NCBI RefSeq assembly: GCF_025146565.1
Contig: NZ_CP102258.1
Location: forward strand, 2,450,001 to 2,514,000
DNA from: Bacteroides eggerthii
GTDB lineage: Bacteria > Bacteroidota > Bacteroidia > Bacteroidales > Bacteroidaceae
Length of the DNA: 64,000 nt
Direction of reading: 5' to 3'
Positions 44,324 through 53,383 of the stretch are shown here, piece by piece. Both the position numbers and the translations under genes were made by a program. The notes below the pieces were generated by a model. The model was given only the letters and a program-made list of their open reading frames with translations, had not been told where the DNA came from and did not search any database. Numbering within the stretch: the stretch's first letter is position 1; each line of letters opens with the position of its first letter.

Positions 44324-45568
44324 ATGGATTTATCTCGTTTCCTTGCTCTTCGTATTTATCGTAACAGTGATGCGGAGAAGAAAGTTTCCCGCCCTGCTGT
44401 GCTGATAGCAACTCTTGGTATTGCTATCGGGCTGGCTGTAATGATTATTGCAGTATCGGTGATAATCGGGTTCAAGAGTGAGGTACGTGATAAAATAATA
44501 GGTTTCGGTTCCCATATTCAGATTAGCAATTCGGATGCGGCACGCTCCTTTGAAACTCGCCCTATAGCTGTGACGGACAGCATGATTGCTGTCCTTACGG
44601 ATAATCCTGAAGTGAAGCATGTACAGCGTTATTCCACCAAACCGGGTATGATAAAGACAGCTGATGCCTTTCAAGGGATGGTGCTGAAGGGCATAGGTCC
44701 TGAATATGCCACTTCTTTTTTTCGCCGTCATTTGGTGGAGGGGGAATTTCCGCAGTTCAGTGATTCTGCTTCTACTAATAGGGTTGTTATCTCGAAGGTG
44801 ATCGCCGACAAAATGAAGTTGAAGCTCGGTGATAAGATAGATACCTATTATATACAAGATGATGTGCGTGCACGTCGTCTGACGGTGGTGGGCATTTATC
44901 AGACCAACTTTTCCGAATACGATAATTTGTTCCTGCTTACCGACTTGTGTATGGTGAACCGCCTGAACAAATGGCAGCCTGATCAGGTGAGTGGACTGGA
45001 ACTGGAGTTGTATGATTACGACAAGCTGGAAGAAGCCACCTATCAGATTGCTGATGAGATAGGACAATCTCCCGACCCTTATGGCGCGGATTATTGCGTG
45101 TTGAATGTGGAACAACTCAATCCGCAAGTCTTTGCATGGCTCAGCATTTTGGATGTTAATATATGGGTTATTCTTATTCTGATGATCGGAGTTGCCGGTT
45201 TCACAATGGTCTCCGGGCTGCTGATTATCATTATTGAGCGTACATCCATGATTGGTGTTCTAAAATCTTTGGGTGCCAATAATTTCACTATCCGTAAATT
45301 GTTCCTTTGGTTGGCAGTGTTCCTTATAGGAAAAGGTATGTTGTGGGGAAATGTAATAGGCTTGGCTTTTTATTTCGTCCAGAAAGGCTTTGGAGTGTTT
45401 CGTCTTGATCCGGAGACTTATTATATGGACACCGTTCCCGTATCTCTCAATATCTGGATCTTCTTGTTGCTGAATGTCGGCACTCTATTGGCATCAGTCA
45501 TAATGTTGTTGGGGCCGTCGTATCTTATTACACGAATTCATCCGGCCAATTCCATGCGTTATGAGTAA
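44324..45568 (+). CDS. LolC/LolE-type FtsX-family permease
   Basis: Inner-membrane protein of 414 residues with the lipoprotein-releasing permease layout. An N-terminal helix (LIATLGIAIGLAVMIIAVSVIIGF) is followed by a periplasmic MacB-like domain and three C-terminal helices. LMIGVAGFTMVSGLLIIIIERTSMIGVLKSLGANNFTIRKLF is the conserved cytoplasmic coupling region. It probably works with a LolD-like ATPase encoded elsewhere to move lipoproteins towards the outer membrane. It is a different family branch from the six permeases at 30514-38889. It may be co-transcribed with the aminotransferase. Confidence 0.88.
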   Translation: MDLSRFLALRIYRNSDAEKKVSRPAVLIATLGIAIGLAVMIIAVSVIIGFKSEVRDKIIGFGSHIQISNSDAARSFETRPIAVTDSMIAVLTDNPEVKHVQRYSTKPGMIKTADAFQGMVLKGIGPEYATSFFRRHLVEGEFPQFSDSASTNRVVISKVIADKMKLKLGDKIDTYYIQDDVRARRLTVVGIYQTNFSEYDNLFLLTDLCMVNRLNKWQPDQVSGLELELYDYDKLEEATYQIADEIGQSPDPYGADYCVLNVEQLNPQVFAWLSILDVNIWVILILMIGVAGFTMVSGLLIIIIERTSMIGVLKSLGANNFTIRKLFLWLAVFLIGKGMLWGNVIGLAFYFVQKGFGVFRLDPETYYMDTVPVSLNIWIFLLLNVGTLLASVIMLLGPSYLITRIHPANSMRYE

Positions 45569-45601
45569 GCCGACATCGGTTTCATCTTGTGAGATGAGGT
45601 G

Positions 45602-46774
45602 CTACTTTCTCAGGAATCCGCTTTTCTTTCTGAACATGCAATAGAGTTTCCAATGGAGAGATTGCATAGGCTGAAGTATATCAAAGACAGGCAGCGTCCA
45701 ATAGTATCTGCGTTGATCGTTCAATTCTTTTGCAGTCTTATTGATGATGACTGCTTGTAGGATGAAGCGGAGTATCCAGATGAGAAATGTGATGCCTGCT
45801 GCCAACCAGTGAAAATTCAGTACGCTTATCACGAGCAGAGCTATCCACACAGTGTAGAATGTCAGGCGGGTAGTCGTTTCCAACCCGGCCAGCCAGCGTT
45901 GTGCGCCATGATAGAGCCGGGCAGTAGATGCATAACCTATTTTTTCTTCCCGCCAGTCTTTGGCACCGGATACAGGCTGCATGCGTACAATGGCATCTGC
46001 GTCAGTTTCTACACGCGTATTTTCTGCAGTGGCTATATGGTTGACAAAGAGGTCGTCGTCACCTCGTTGAAGGTTGAGATGTGCGGAGAAGCCTTTCTCC
46101 CGGTAAAACAGTTCCTTGCGGTAAGCAAGATTTCGTCCGATACCCATATAGGGGCTTCCGGCGAGTGCGAAACCGAGATAACGCATGGAAGTGAAAAGGT
46201 TGTCGAACGCTATGCGCTTATGCAGCCAACCTCTGCCGCGTTCGTAGCCGCTGTATCCCAGGACAACTTGTGTGCGTGAGGTGAAATTGCGTGCCAGTAG
46301 GCGTAGCCATTGGTTGCTTTGCGGTTGGCAGTTGGCTTCGGTAAAGACGAGCCAGTCGTATTTGCTTGCTTTGATGCCGAGTGTTACGGCAAGTTTTTTC
46401 CGGCTGATATAGCGGGAGGAATCTGGAACAAAGCTGTGATAGAGGTGTGGATATTTCTCTTCCAACAGTGTGAGGTAGTCTTCGCTTTCGTCAGTGTCAC
46501 CGTCATTGATGACGATAACTTCAAACTGTGGATAGTCTTGTTCTAAAACCGCGGTGAGGTTGCGACGCAAGTTCTCGGACTCTTCCCGGGCGCAGATGAT
46601 GACCGATACGGGAGGTAATTCCTGGGAAAAGTGTACATTACTTCGCTTTACAGCACGATTATGTAAATGGATACGGTTGTACAGACAAAAGTAATAAAGG
46701 ATTTGGATAACAAAAAGAACTCCCGTCGCTGCGAGTAATATCTTTTCTGTTGTATCGAATGTTAATGCTTCCAT
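45602..46774 (-). CDS. Membrane-associated family 2 glycosyltransferase
   Basis: A 390-residue GT2-type enzyme. A membrane helix lies near the N terminus (ILLAATGVLFVIQILYYFCLYN) and two or three more near the C terminus. The catalytic domain has VSVIICAREESENLRRNL, VIVINDGDTDESED and WLVFTEANCQPQS at the DxD position (TEAN in place of the usual DAD), then RGDDDLFVNH. The family transfers sugars from nucleotide donors to glycans or lipids; the acceptor is unknown. The ATG at 46774 is chosen because the -7 box (46802-46809) lies downstream of the next in-frame ATG at 46831. It faces the permease gene convergently. Confidence 0.88.
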   Translation of the reverse strand: MEALTFDTTEKILLAATGVLFVIQILYYFCLYNRIHLHNRAVKRSNVHFSQELPPVSVIICAREESENLRRNLTAVLEQDYPQFEVIVINDGDTDESEDYLTLLEEKYPHLYHSFVPDSSRYISRKKLAVTLGIKASKYDWLVFTEANCQPQSNQWLRLLARNFTSRTQVVLGYSGYERGRGWLHKRIAFDNLFTSMRYLGFALAGSPYMGIGRNLAYRKELFYREKGFSAHLNLQRGDDDLFVNHIATAENTRVETDADAIVRMQPVSGAKDWREEKIGYASTARLYHGAQRWLAGLETTTRLTFYTVWIALLVISVLNFHWLAAGITFLIWILRFILQAVIINKTAKELNDQRRYYWTLPVFDILQPMQSLHWKLYCMFRKKSGFLRK

Positions 46775-46801
46775 GTAATTTATGGTGAATTTTATAACGT
46801 G

Positions 46802-46809
46802 CAAAGTTA
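46802..46809 (-). promoter_or_regulatory. -7 box of the glycosyltransferase gene
   Basis: Reverse complement TAACTTTG matches TAnnTTTG, 28 bases before the ATG at 46774. It shows that the glycosyltransferase is expressed separately from the biotin operon upstream. Confidence 0.6.
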
Positions 46810-46834
46810 CAAAATTCACCATAGATTGCATGGA

Positions 46835-47488
46835 TTAATGCAGATTATTTATTTCCGGTACTGCCTTAAATTTTGTTTCGGGGAAATGCTTGGAAAGATA
46901 CTTCTGTATGTATTGCATTGTATCATTTTGTATGGTTTTATCTTCCACCGTAGGGTAGAGATTATACAATACGGTATCGAGCGGAATTCCTCGATGTTTA
47001 ATGGCTTCGAGACTTAACAAGGTATGGTTGATGCTACCCAGTTTGCCGGATGTTACGAAGATGAGGGGGTATTTTTTTTCTGCAATGTAGTCAATGGTGA
47101 GATATTCTTCTGTCAAAGGAACCATTAGACCACCGGCTCCCTCTATAAATACGGTATCGTAACGACGGGCCAGTTCTTGGGTGGAACGTTCTATTTTGTT
47201 AAAGTCGATAGGGCGGTTGTCAATATGTGCGGCAAGGTGGGGAGAACAGGGGTAAGAGAATATTTCGGGCATGGTGAGCCCTTCTTTATCTTCAGGCAGA
47301 TAACCTGTTCCCATGATGCGCCGGTGCAGATCAATGTCTTCGGAGTGACCTGTATTTCCGGTCTGGATAAACTTTTGGGTGATAATACGCTGTCCGTTTA
47401 AGGAGAGTTGTTTGGCGTACCAAGCTGTGCAATAGCTCTTTCCGGCATCGGTGTCAATGCCACTGATAAAATATATGTTCGATTCCAT
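46835..47488 (-). CDS. bioD: Dethiobiotin synthetase
   Basis: ATP-dependent carboxylase of 217 residues that closes the ureido ring of 7,8-diaminononanoate to give dethiobiotin. The P-loop is GIDTDAGKSYC, the family form of Walker A. The catalytic Lys region is GQRIITQKFIQTGN, and the substrate loop is EGAGGLMVPL. It is the last gene of the biotin operon, 17 bp after bioC, and the enzyme acts before the BioB half of the fused BioBA protein. Confidence 0.95.
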   Translation of the reverse strand: MESNIYFISGIDTDAGKSYCTAWYAKQLSLNGQRIITQKFIQTGNTGHSEDIDLHRRIMGTGYLPEDKEGLTMPEIFSYPCSPHLAAHIDNRPIDFNKIERSTQELARRYDTVFIEGAGGLMVPLTEEYLTIDYIAEKKYPLIFVTSGKLGSINHTLLSLEAIKHRGIPLDTVLYNLYPTVEDKTIQNDTMQYIQKYLSKHFPETKFKAVPEINNLH

Positions 47489-47505
47489 ACTTTCTTATAC
47501 TTTGA

Positions 47506-48375
47506 TTAAATATATGTTTCTTCTTCTTGTTTTATTCTCTTCCTGGCAATAATATAAATCGGATGATACGTCAGCGAGACACTGTGATCCGTATTGCTAT
47601 ACATCCGGATATATTCGTTGCAGAAGTTCTGCAGTCGTCCGCGAGTCCATACTCTCTTTTCAGTGCCTGTAACTCCGGTCTGTTTGAGATGTTGCAACAC
47701 TTCGAGCGGAGTGCCAAAAGGCAGAATGACAATCTCTTCTTCAGCATAAATAATTTCGAAAAGAGGTGAAAGCAGCTTTTTCAGGCTATCGAGGGGCAGG
47801 TACTCCAGCCCGTTTCCTGTCAGGGTGTGTATTTCCTGCATATTCTGTTTGCCAAAAGTGCTGAAGGCAAGGATACCACCGTCCGACAGGAAGCGGTGGC
47901 AACGGGTGAAGAACCGCTTCGTGTCGGCAAACCATTGTAGGGTGGAGCAGGAAGTTATCAAGTCCGTTTCCTGTGGAAACTCAAGGGTTTCCGCATCACA
48001 AGGCATGAATTTGACTCGTCCTTTGTTGTCCCGATCGCAGATGTCCTTTATACATTCTTCCATTTCGGGACATAGGTCATTGAGCAATAGGCTTTCCGGT
48101 TGCAGGGTGTGCAGCAGTAAACGCGAATAGCAGCCTGTTCCGCATCCGAATTCCGCAACCTTGCGGAAAGGGGAGATGCTCTCAGGACAGCTTAGTGTGT
48201 TGCCGGTACTGTTTGGTGCGGCGGAGTGCTTTCCGGTGTGCTCCATCAGCAGGCGAAGCATCTTCTCCGCTACCTGCTGTTGTACGCGTGCTTCTCGCCC
48301 ATATGTGTTACGGGCGTGGGCAAAGCGTTTGGCAACAAGCGTTTTATCAATGGATTGGATGGGATTGAAAGTCAT
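47506..48375 (-). CDS. bioC: Malonyl-ACP O-methyltransferase (biotin synthesis)
   Basis: SAM-dependent methyltransferase of 289 residues that masks the free carboxyl of malonyl-ACP so that fatty-acid enzymes can build the pimeloyl chain. The SAM site is VAEFGCGTGCYSRLLL. NDLCPEME, MPCDAETLEF and LITSCSTLQWFAD are typical of BioC. A stretch of about 30 residues before the SAM motif (MEHTGKHSAAPNSTGN) looks like a variable insert. The start codon overlaps the bioG stop by 4 bp (ATGA type), so the two are coupled, fitting their opposing methylation and demethylation roles. Confidence 0.94.
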   Translation of the reverse strand: MTFNPIQSIDKTLVAKRFAHARNTYGREARVQQQVAEKMLRLLMEHTGKHSAAPNSTGNTLSCPESISPFRKVAEFGCGTGCYSRLLLHTLQPESLLLNDLCPEMEECIKDICDRDNKGRVKFMPCDAETLEFPQETDLITSCSTLQWFADTKRFFTRCHRFLSDGGILAFSTFGKQNMQEIHTLTGNGLEYLPLDSLKKLLSPLFEIIYAEEEIVILPFGTPLEVLQHLKQTGVTGTEKRVWTRGRLQNFCNEYIRMYSNTDHSVSLTYHPIYIIARKRIKQEEETYI

Positions 48376-49163
48376 TCCTCTATCGTTTCATCAATGTTTA
48401 TGGTTTTGAGATGGCATATAAAGTCATCAACAGTCATTTCCCACATATCTTGCAGCAGAAAACGGAACATAGGTTCGTCATAATGTGCGTTGTCTGTCAG
48501 GATTACATTGCTATGCACCGGGCTTTCATTGTTGATTCTCAAATTTTCGGGAGGAAATATCCGGTCGTTGTTGCCAATAAAAACATAGTCGTACTCGTAG
48601 TTGTATTTGTCGTAGTATTCCTGAAACTTATCTTCATCTTTTTCGTTATATATGTCCTTTTTCTCTATGCTTCCATGCATCTCGAAGTATTGTTCCTTAA
48701 TGAGTCTCAGTTCTTCTTTTATTTCATCGAAGTTCCGGCGGGGAGTTATTTCCATGAATGCTTTGTAAGCGTCACTGTCTTTGCACATGCGGCGCAGGAA
48801 CTTCTGGAGCGAGGCGGGAGTGAGCCCGTCAAGAGTGGCTTGATAGGTTTTCAGGGGAATACCTTCCAAATTGTCAATGGGGGATATGCTCCCATTGAAA
48901 GCTATGCTGAGGATCTTATTTTGGGGGATATTGCTGAGTATGAGAGAACCTACCCACACTCCCATGGACCAAGTTACCACATTCACACGCTGGTAGCGGT
49001 CGAAAATGGACTTATCAAAATCGAGTGTTCGGTAGTCGTAGCAAACCATATAGTCCATCCCTTTGGGACGGTATTGCTTGAAAGGGGTTTCATCCGCTGC
49101 CCAACCGGCAAACAGTAATAGTAGTTTGGGATGATTTTCGTGTACGATATAAACTTGTTTCAT
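48372..49163 (-). CDS. bioG: Pimeloyl-ACP methyl ester esterase, BioG type
   Basis: Alpha/beta-hydrolase-like protein of 263 residues of the BioG (DUF452) family, which removes the methyl group from pimeloyl-ACP methyl ester and replaces BioH in many bacteria. LLLFAGWAADETPF is the family start. The nucleophile Ser lies in VTWSMGVWVG (TWSMG in place of GxSxG), and the late His is in LTDNAHYDEPMF. It is encoded between bioF and bioC, which supports the assignment. Confidence 0.92.
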   Translation of the reverse strand: MKQVYIVHENHPKLLLLFAGWAADETPFKQYRPKGMDYMVCYDYRTLDFDKSIFDRYQRVNVVTWSMGVWVGSLILSNIPQNKILSIAFNGSISPIDNLEGIPLKTYQATLDGLTPASLQKFLRRMCKDSDAYKAFMEITPRRNFDEIKEELRLIKEQYFEMHGSIEKKDIYNEKDEDKFQEYYDKYNYEYDYVFIGNNDRIFPPENLRINNESPVHSNVILTDNAHYDEPMFRFLLQDMWEMTVDDFICHLKTINIDETIEE

Positions 49164-49208
49164 GATTCTTTTCTGGTTAGTAAGTGAATATTTAAAATCG
49201 AATTATTA

Positions 49209-50375
49209 TTAGTCGGTATAGGCGCTGATGTTATTACTCAGCTCTTCTATTTCTTCCTTTCTGATTTCCGCTGTCAGCGAAAAGCGGATGCGCGACATGC
49301 CCTCCGGTACTGTCGGCGGACGGACTGGCAGGGCGTAAAATCCATGCCGTTGCAGTGCTTCCGCCTGTAGGACTGTGTCTGCGCTCGGGCCGATTATCAT
49401 TGGGACAATATGGCTGACGCTGGGGCATGTATACCCTCGTACCTGTAAAGCTTCGCGAAGCGTCCGGCTGATATGCGCCAAATGTTTGCGCCGTTCCTGC
49501 ATGTCAGCCAAACGGCGTACGATAAACAAGGTCCATGCAATGTTTACCGGTGGCAGCCCGGTGGTGAAGATGAGGGTGCGCATACGGTTTACGAGATATT
49601 CCCGTATTACCTTTTTGCATACAATATAGGCGCCGACAGATGCAGCCGCTTTACCGAATGTACCGACAAGGAAGTCAATGTCGTGAATGCAATGGAATTC
49701 TTCGGCACAACCGAGTCCTTGCCTGCCGCGTACACCGAAGGCGTGTGCTTCATCTACGTAGAGCAGGACATTGTCATACTTGCGCTTTAGTTCTGTTAGT
49801 TTCTGTAAATCAGCTTGGTCACCATCCATACTGAAGATACTTTCGGTGACGATGATGACCCGGTGATAGGTAGTATGATGTTCCTCCAACAGTCTTTCCA
49901 GTTGCGTCAGGTCATTGTGGCGGTATCGGATGCATTTGGCTGCCGAAAGGCGGATACCGTCAATCAAGCTGGCGTGAACAAGTTTGTCGGCAAGTATCAG
50001 GGTGTGTGCATCGCTGACAGCGGGTAGAATACCTGTGTTGGCATGATAACCGCTGTTGAAGACCAAAGCAGCTTCCGTACCGAAAAGGTGTGATAGCTCG
50101 GCTTCCAGTTCTTCGTAGACTGTAAAATTACCTGTCAGCAGTCGGGAAGAGGAAGAAGAAGGCAGGAACGTATCCGGGGTAAGTGTGCGGAGAAACTCTT
50201 CACGCAATGCCCTGTCTGATGCCAGTCCCAGATAGTCGTTGGAAGATAGGTTCAGCATGCGTTTATTGTTTACGATAACTTCCCGTCCGTCATGTGTCAT
50301 TTTGGGTAAGTGGCGCAGATTACTATGCTCTTCCAGTTGTAGCAGCTCTTGCTGCATTTGTTTCAACAGACTCAT
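49209..50375 (-). CDS. bioF: 8-amino-7-oxononanoate synthase
   Basis: PLP enzyme of 388 residues that condenses pimeloyl-ACP with alanine to give KAPA. Motifs are LNLSSNDYLGLAS near the N terminus, ALVFNSGYHANTGILPA, the aspartate segment LYVDEAHAFGVRG, and the cofactor Lys in FLVGTFGKAAASVGAY. The stop is about 45 bp before the bioG start, and the gene begins 13 bp after the bioBA stop, in one operon. Confidence 0.95.
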   Translation of the reverse strand: MSLLKQMQQELLQLEEHSNLRHLPKMTHDGREVIVNNKRMLNLSSNDYLGLASDRALREEFLRTLTPDTFLPSSSSSRLLTGNFTVYEELEAELSHLFGTEAALVFNSGYHANTGILPAVSDAHTLILADKLVHASLIDGIRLSAAKCIRYRHNDLTQLERLLEEHHTTYHRVIIVTESIFSMDGDQADLQKLTELKRKYDNVLLYVDEAHAFGVRGRQGLGCAEEFHCIHDIDFLVGTFGKAAASVGAYIVCKKVIREYLVNRMRTLIFTTGLPPVNIAWTLFIVRRLADMQERRKHLAHISRTLREALQVRGYTCPSVSHIVPMIIGPSADTVLQAEALQRHGFYALPVRPPTVPEGMSRIRFSLTAEIRKEEIEELSNNISAYTD

Positions 50376-50388
50376 AATTGAAAATTGT

Positions 50389-52623
50389 TTAATATGACTG
50401 GTCTATCACTTTAATCAGTCCTTTTGTTAATTTACTGAGTTGTTCCGGTTTTATAATAAAAGGGGGCATCAGGTAGACCAGTCTGCCGAATGGACGTACC
50501 CAAATTCCCTCTTCAACGAAGCGGCGTTGCATCCATGCCATGTCCACAGGCTTTTGGGTTTCTATGACACCGATAGCTCCGAGTATCCGTACATCGGCCA
50601 CTTGCGGTAATTGTCGTGCGGGTTCCAGTTCCCGTTTCAACTGTGCTTCGATATGGGCAACTTTCTCTTGCCAGTTATATTCGGGTGATGTGAGCAGACG
50701 CACCGATGCACATGCTACGGCACATGCCAGAGGATTTCCCATGAAAGTAGGACCATGCATAAACGCATTCGGAGCGTGATTGGAGATTGTATCTGCCACC
50801 TCGTTAGTAGCCAGTACGGCGGAAAGTGTCATATAGCCTCCGGTCAGGGCCTTGCCGATGCATATGATGTCTGGCTCTATTCCGGCATGTTCCCAGGCGA
50901 AAAGTTTTCCGGTACGTCCGAAGCCGGTTGCTATTTCATCAAAGATAAGCAATAGATGATGCTCCCGGCATAATTTTGCTGCTTCGCGTAAGTATTGCGG
51001 ATGGTAGAACCACATTCCTCCTGCACCTTGCACTATGGGTTCCAGTATCAAGGCTGCTAATTCATCGGCATGCTGTTCTATGATTTCTTTCAGAGGAAGA
51101 ATGTCCGCCGGATCCCACTCGCCGTCGAAACGTGAGTGGGGCTGGGGAGCGAAGTACCGTACAGGCAGTGCCGAACCGAACAGGGAATGCATCCCCGTTA
51201 CAGGGTCGCATACAGACATGGCATTCCACGTATCTCCATGATATCCGCTTCGTATGGTAACGAAGTTATTCTTCTTCGCCTGATTTCTTGCGCTCCAGTA
51301 CTGTACAGCCATTTTCAACGCCACCTCCACCGCTACTGAACCGGAATCGGCATAGAATATCTTCTGCATGGAAGGCGGTACTAACGGCAACAGTAATTTT
51401 CCCAGTTCGATAGCAGGGTCGTGTGTCAGCCCTCCGAACATGACGTGTGACATCTTGCCAAGCTGCTCCGTTGCAGCCCGATTCAGCACTGGATGATTAT
51501 AACCATGCACAGCACACCACCAGGAGGACATGCCTTCTATCAGCGTCTGGCCGCTTTCCAGTGTAATGGTGGCGCCGTCCGCTTGCTTCACTTTGTATAC
51601 AGGAAGCGGGTTGGTAGTCGATGTATATGGATGCCACAGATGCTCGCGGTCGAATTGTGAATCACAGAACTCATATCCGGCTTCTTCTATCAGCTTCTTG
51701 TCTTCGGAAACTTTAGAGCCGAGTGTTGTCAGCAGGTCACCGACAATTGCCGAATTGATGCCTATGTAAAGGGATTGCTTGACTGTTTCTTTGCTCAGTT
51801 GCGAACGTCCGCCTGCAAAACGCAGATAGGCGGTGGGATTGATGAAACGGAAAAGGGCGATCGTAACAAGTACCTCTTCATCCGTCAAGGGTTGTTGGCC
51901 TTCCAGCGGAGTGCCCGGAATGGGACTGAGCAGGTTGATGGGAATAGATTGTACTTCCAGTTTTTTTAGGGTAAAGGCAAACTCAATACGCTGTTCCATG
52001 GTTTCACCCATACCGATGATACCGCCGCTGCAAATGTCCATACCGACATTGCGGGCAGCCTGCAATGTATGTAATTTATCTTCTTGTGTGTGCGTGCCGC
52101 ACAAGGTGGGGAAGAAAGAAGGGGCTGTCTCCAAGTTACAATGATAGCGTGTGATACCGGCGTCGTACAGATCGTGCAGCTCTTTTTCGTTCAAGAGTCC
52201 TAAAGAAGCGCACAGCTGTATGGATGAATGTTGGCGCATGTGGCGTACTGTGTCGCAAAGTTGTTCCATTTGCCGGGATGAAGGTTTTCGGCCGCTGGTG
52301 ACGAGGGAAAAACGGTTGATGTCTTGCCGTTCATTGTATTGCGCCTGTTTGAGGCACTCTTCTGCGGGGAGCAGGTCGTAGATTTCAGCTTTGGTATGAT
52401 AGTGGGAAGATTGTGCGCACCATTTGCAGTTTTCGGGGCAGCGTCCCGATTTGGCATTGATGATAGAACACATGTCAAACTCGCGCGGTGCGCATTGTAC
52501 GGTAATCTCGTGCGCAGCGGCATAAAGCGCTTCACGATCGGCGGTATTCGCCAGCCAGGCGGCTTGGTCGGGCGATATATCTATGCCTGCCAATACTTGG
52601 GCTTTCAGTTCGTTAATAGTCAT
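50389..52623 (-). CDS. bioBA: Fused biotin synthase / DAPA aminotransferase (BioB-BioA)
   Basis: A 744-residue natural fusion joining two biotin enzymes that act on either side of BioD. The N-terminal part (about 1-312) is the radical-SAM biotin synthase BioB. It has the CxxxCxxC cluster motif in [16 protein letters not shown] and further conserved segments ([36 protein letters not shown]). The C-terminal part (about 320-744) is the PLP enzyme Bio[59 protein letters not shown] and the cofactor Lys in [11 protein letters not shown]. Both halves keep their catalytic residues. The ATG at 52623 starts a normal BioB; an open frame runs 60 codons further upstream but covers the leader and is rejected. 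Confidence 0.95.
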   Translation of the reverse strand: MTINELKAQVLAGIDISPDQAAWLANTADREALYAAAHEITVQCAPREFDMCSIINAKSGRCPENCKWCAQSSHYHTKAEIYDLLPAEECLKQAQYNERQDINRFSLVTSGRKPSSRQMEQLCDTVRHMRQHSSIQLCASLGLLNEKELHDLYDAGITRYHCNLETAPSFFPTLCGTHTQEDKLHTLQAARNVGMDICSGGIIGMGETMEQRIEFAFTLKKLEVQSIPINLLSPIPGTPLEGQQPLTDEEVLVTIALFRFINPTAYLRFAGGRSQLSKETVKQSLYIGINSAIVGDLLTTLGSKVSEDKKLIEEAGYEFCDSQFDREHLWHPYTSTTNPLPVYKVKQADGATITLESGQTLIEGMSSWWCAVHGYNHPVLNRAATEQLGKMSHVMFGGLTHDPAIELGKLLLPLVPPSMQKIFYADSGSVAVEVALKMAVQYWSARNQAKKNNFVTIRSGYHGDTWNAMSVCDPVTGMHSLFGSALPVRYFAPQPHSRFDGEWDPADILPLKEIIEQHADELAALILEPIVQGAGGMWFYHPQYLREAAKLCREHHLLLIFDEIATGFGRTGKLFAWEHAGIEPDIICIGKALTGGYMTLSAVLATNEVADTISNHAPNAFMHGPTFMGNPLACAVACASVRLLTSPEYNWQEKVAHIEAQLKRELEPARQLPQVADVRILGAIGVIETQKPVDMAWMQRRFVEEGIWVRPFGRLVYLMPPFIIKPEQLSKLTKGLIKVIDQSY

Positions 52624-52839
52624 GGTATGAATAAAATAGGGGATAGTCTGAACCGCGTCCTGCTTCCGTAGCGAGCTGTCGGCTACGTTCTTGCGCAGAC
52701 AACCGATTGTGACGCATCTGCCTATACTGGCAAATGCAGCGTATGACTTCCGGCTCCAACGGCGGAAGCGTATCGTTTGTCTATGGATTTGTTTTCGCTT
52801 CACGATTATACTATCTTGTTATATTTTTTTTAGCGGCTA
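52624..52839 (-). promoter_or_regulatory. Long structured leader of the biotin operon
   Basis: From the predicted transcription start near 52833 to the bioBA ATG there are about 210 untranslated bases. Several short hairpins can be drawn: CGTAGC/GCTACG (52667-52687), TGCG-ACAA/TTGT-CGCA (52692-52716), TGCC/GGCA (about 52720-52733) and CTTCCG/CGGAAG (about 52748-52769). I do not recognise a known riboswitch. A leader this long is unusual among the other promoters of the window, so RNA-level control of biotin synthesis is possible. Confidence 0.45.
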
Positions 52840-52847
52840 CAAATGTA
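52840..52847 (-). promoter_or_regulatory. -7 box of the biotin operon
   Basis: Reverse complement TACATTTG matches TAnnTTTG. It lies 14 bases before the nrdG stop on the same strand; no clear -33 element is seen. Confidence 0.5.
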
Positions 52848-52860
52848 GAAAAAATATTCA

Positions 52861-53361
52861 TTAAATACCCGGATTGTAGTAGTAACTTACGGTTTCGTTT
52901 GCTTTTAGTGACGCTTGCACGTCAATCAGCCGTTGGTTGCTGCTGCCTCGGAAATAGAGTTCTTCGTCACGAAGGTCTTTTTGGAATTTTCCGTCTACCA
53001 GTACGTCGATATACTCCAACAGCTTTGCTTGACGTGGATTGCGCAATAAAGCCTCGAAGGTATATCCGGTATAGCACCAGATGTTTTTCCGGCTTTGCCT
53101 TTTGATGGCGCGTGCCAGTTCGGTGAAGCCTTCCGGCTGGTACATAGGGTCACCTCCACTGAAAGTTACGTCTGCAAAGTTGTCGGCAAGAACTTTTTGC
53201 AGTATTTCATCGGTACTCATCCAGCGTCCGCGATTGATGTCCCATGACTCCGGATTGTGGCAGCCCGGACATCCGTTGGGACATCCGGCTGCATAAATGG
53301 CGGTGCGGAAACCGGGACCGTCCACCGTAGTATCTTCTAATATATCAAGAATAGAAAGCAC
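52861..53361 (-). CDS. nrdG: Anaerobic ribonucleotide reductase activating protein
   Basis: Radical-SAM activase of 166 residues that makes the glycyl radical on NrdD. The CxxxCxxC cluster motif is in YAAGCPNGCPGCHNPESW, followed by VTFSGGDPMYQPEG, the SAM-binding GGD segment, and NIWCYTGYTFE. It begins 22 bp after the nrdD stop. Length is normal for the family. Confidence 0.96.
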   Translation of the reverse strand: MLSILDILEDTTVDGPGFRTAIYAAGCPNGCPGCHNPESWDINRGRWMSTDEILQKVLADNFADVTFSGGDPMYQPEGFTELARAIKRQSRKNIWCYTGYTFEALLRNPRQAKLLEYIDVLVDGKFQKDLRDEELYFRGSSNQRLIDVQASLKANETVSYYYNPGI

Positions 53362-53383
53362 TTTTTGAATGAAGAATTAATTT

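Noticed and set aside
52624..52803. In-frame 60-codon N-terminal extension of BioBA
   Set aside because: It is basic and low in conservation signals, covers the predicted leader hairpins, and normal BioB begins at the ATG at 52623.
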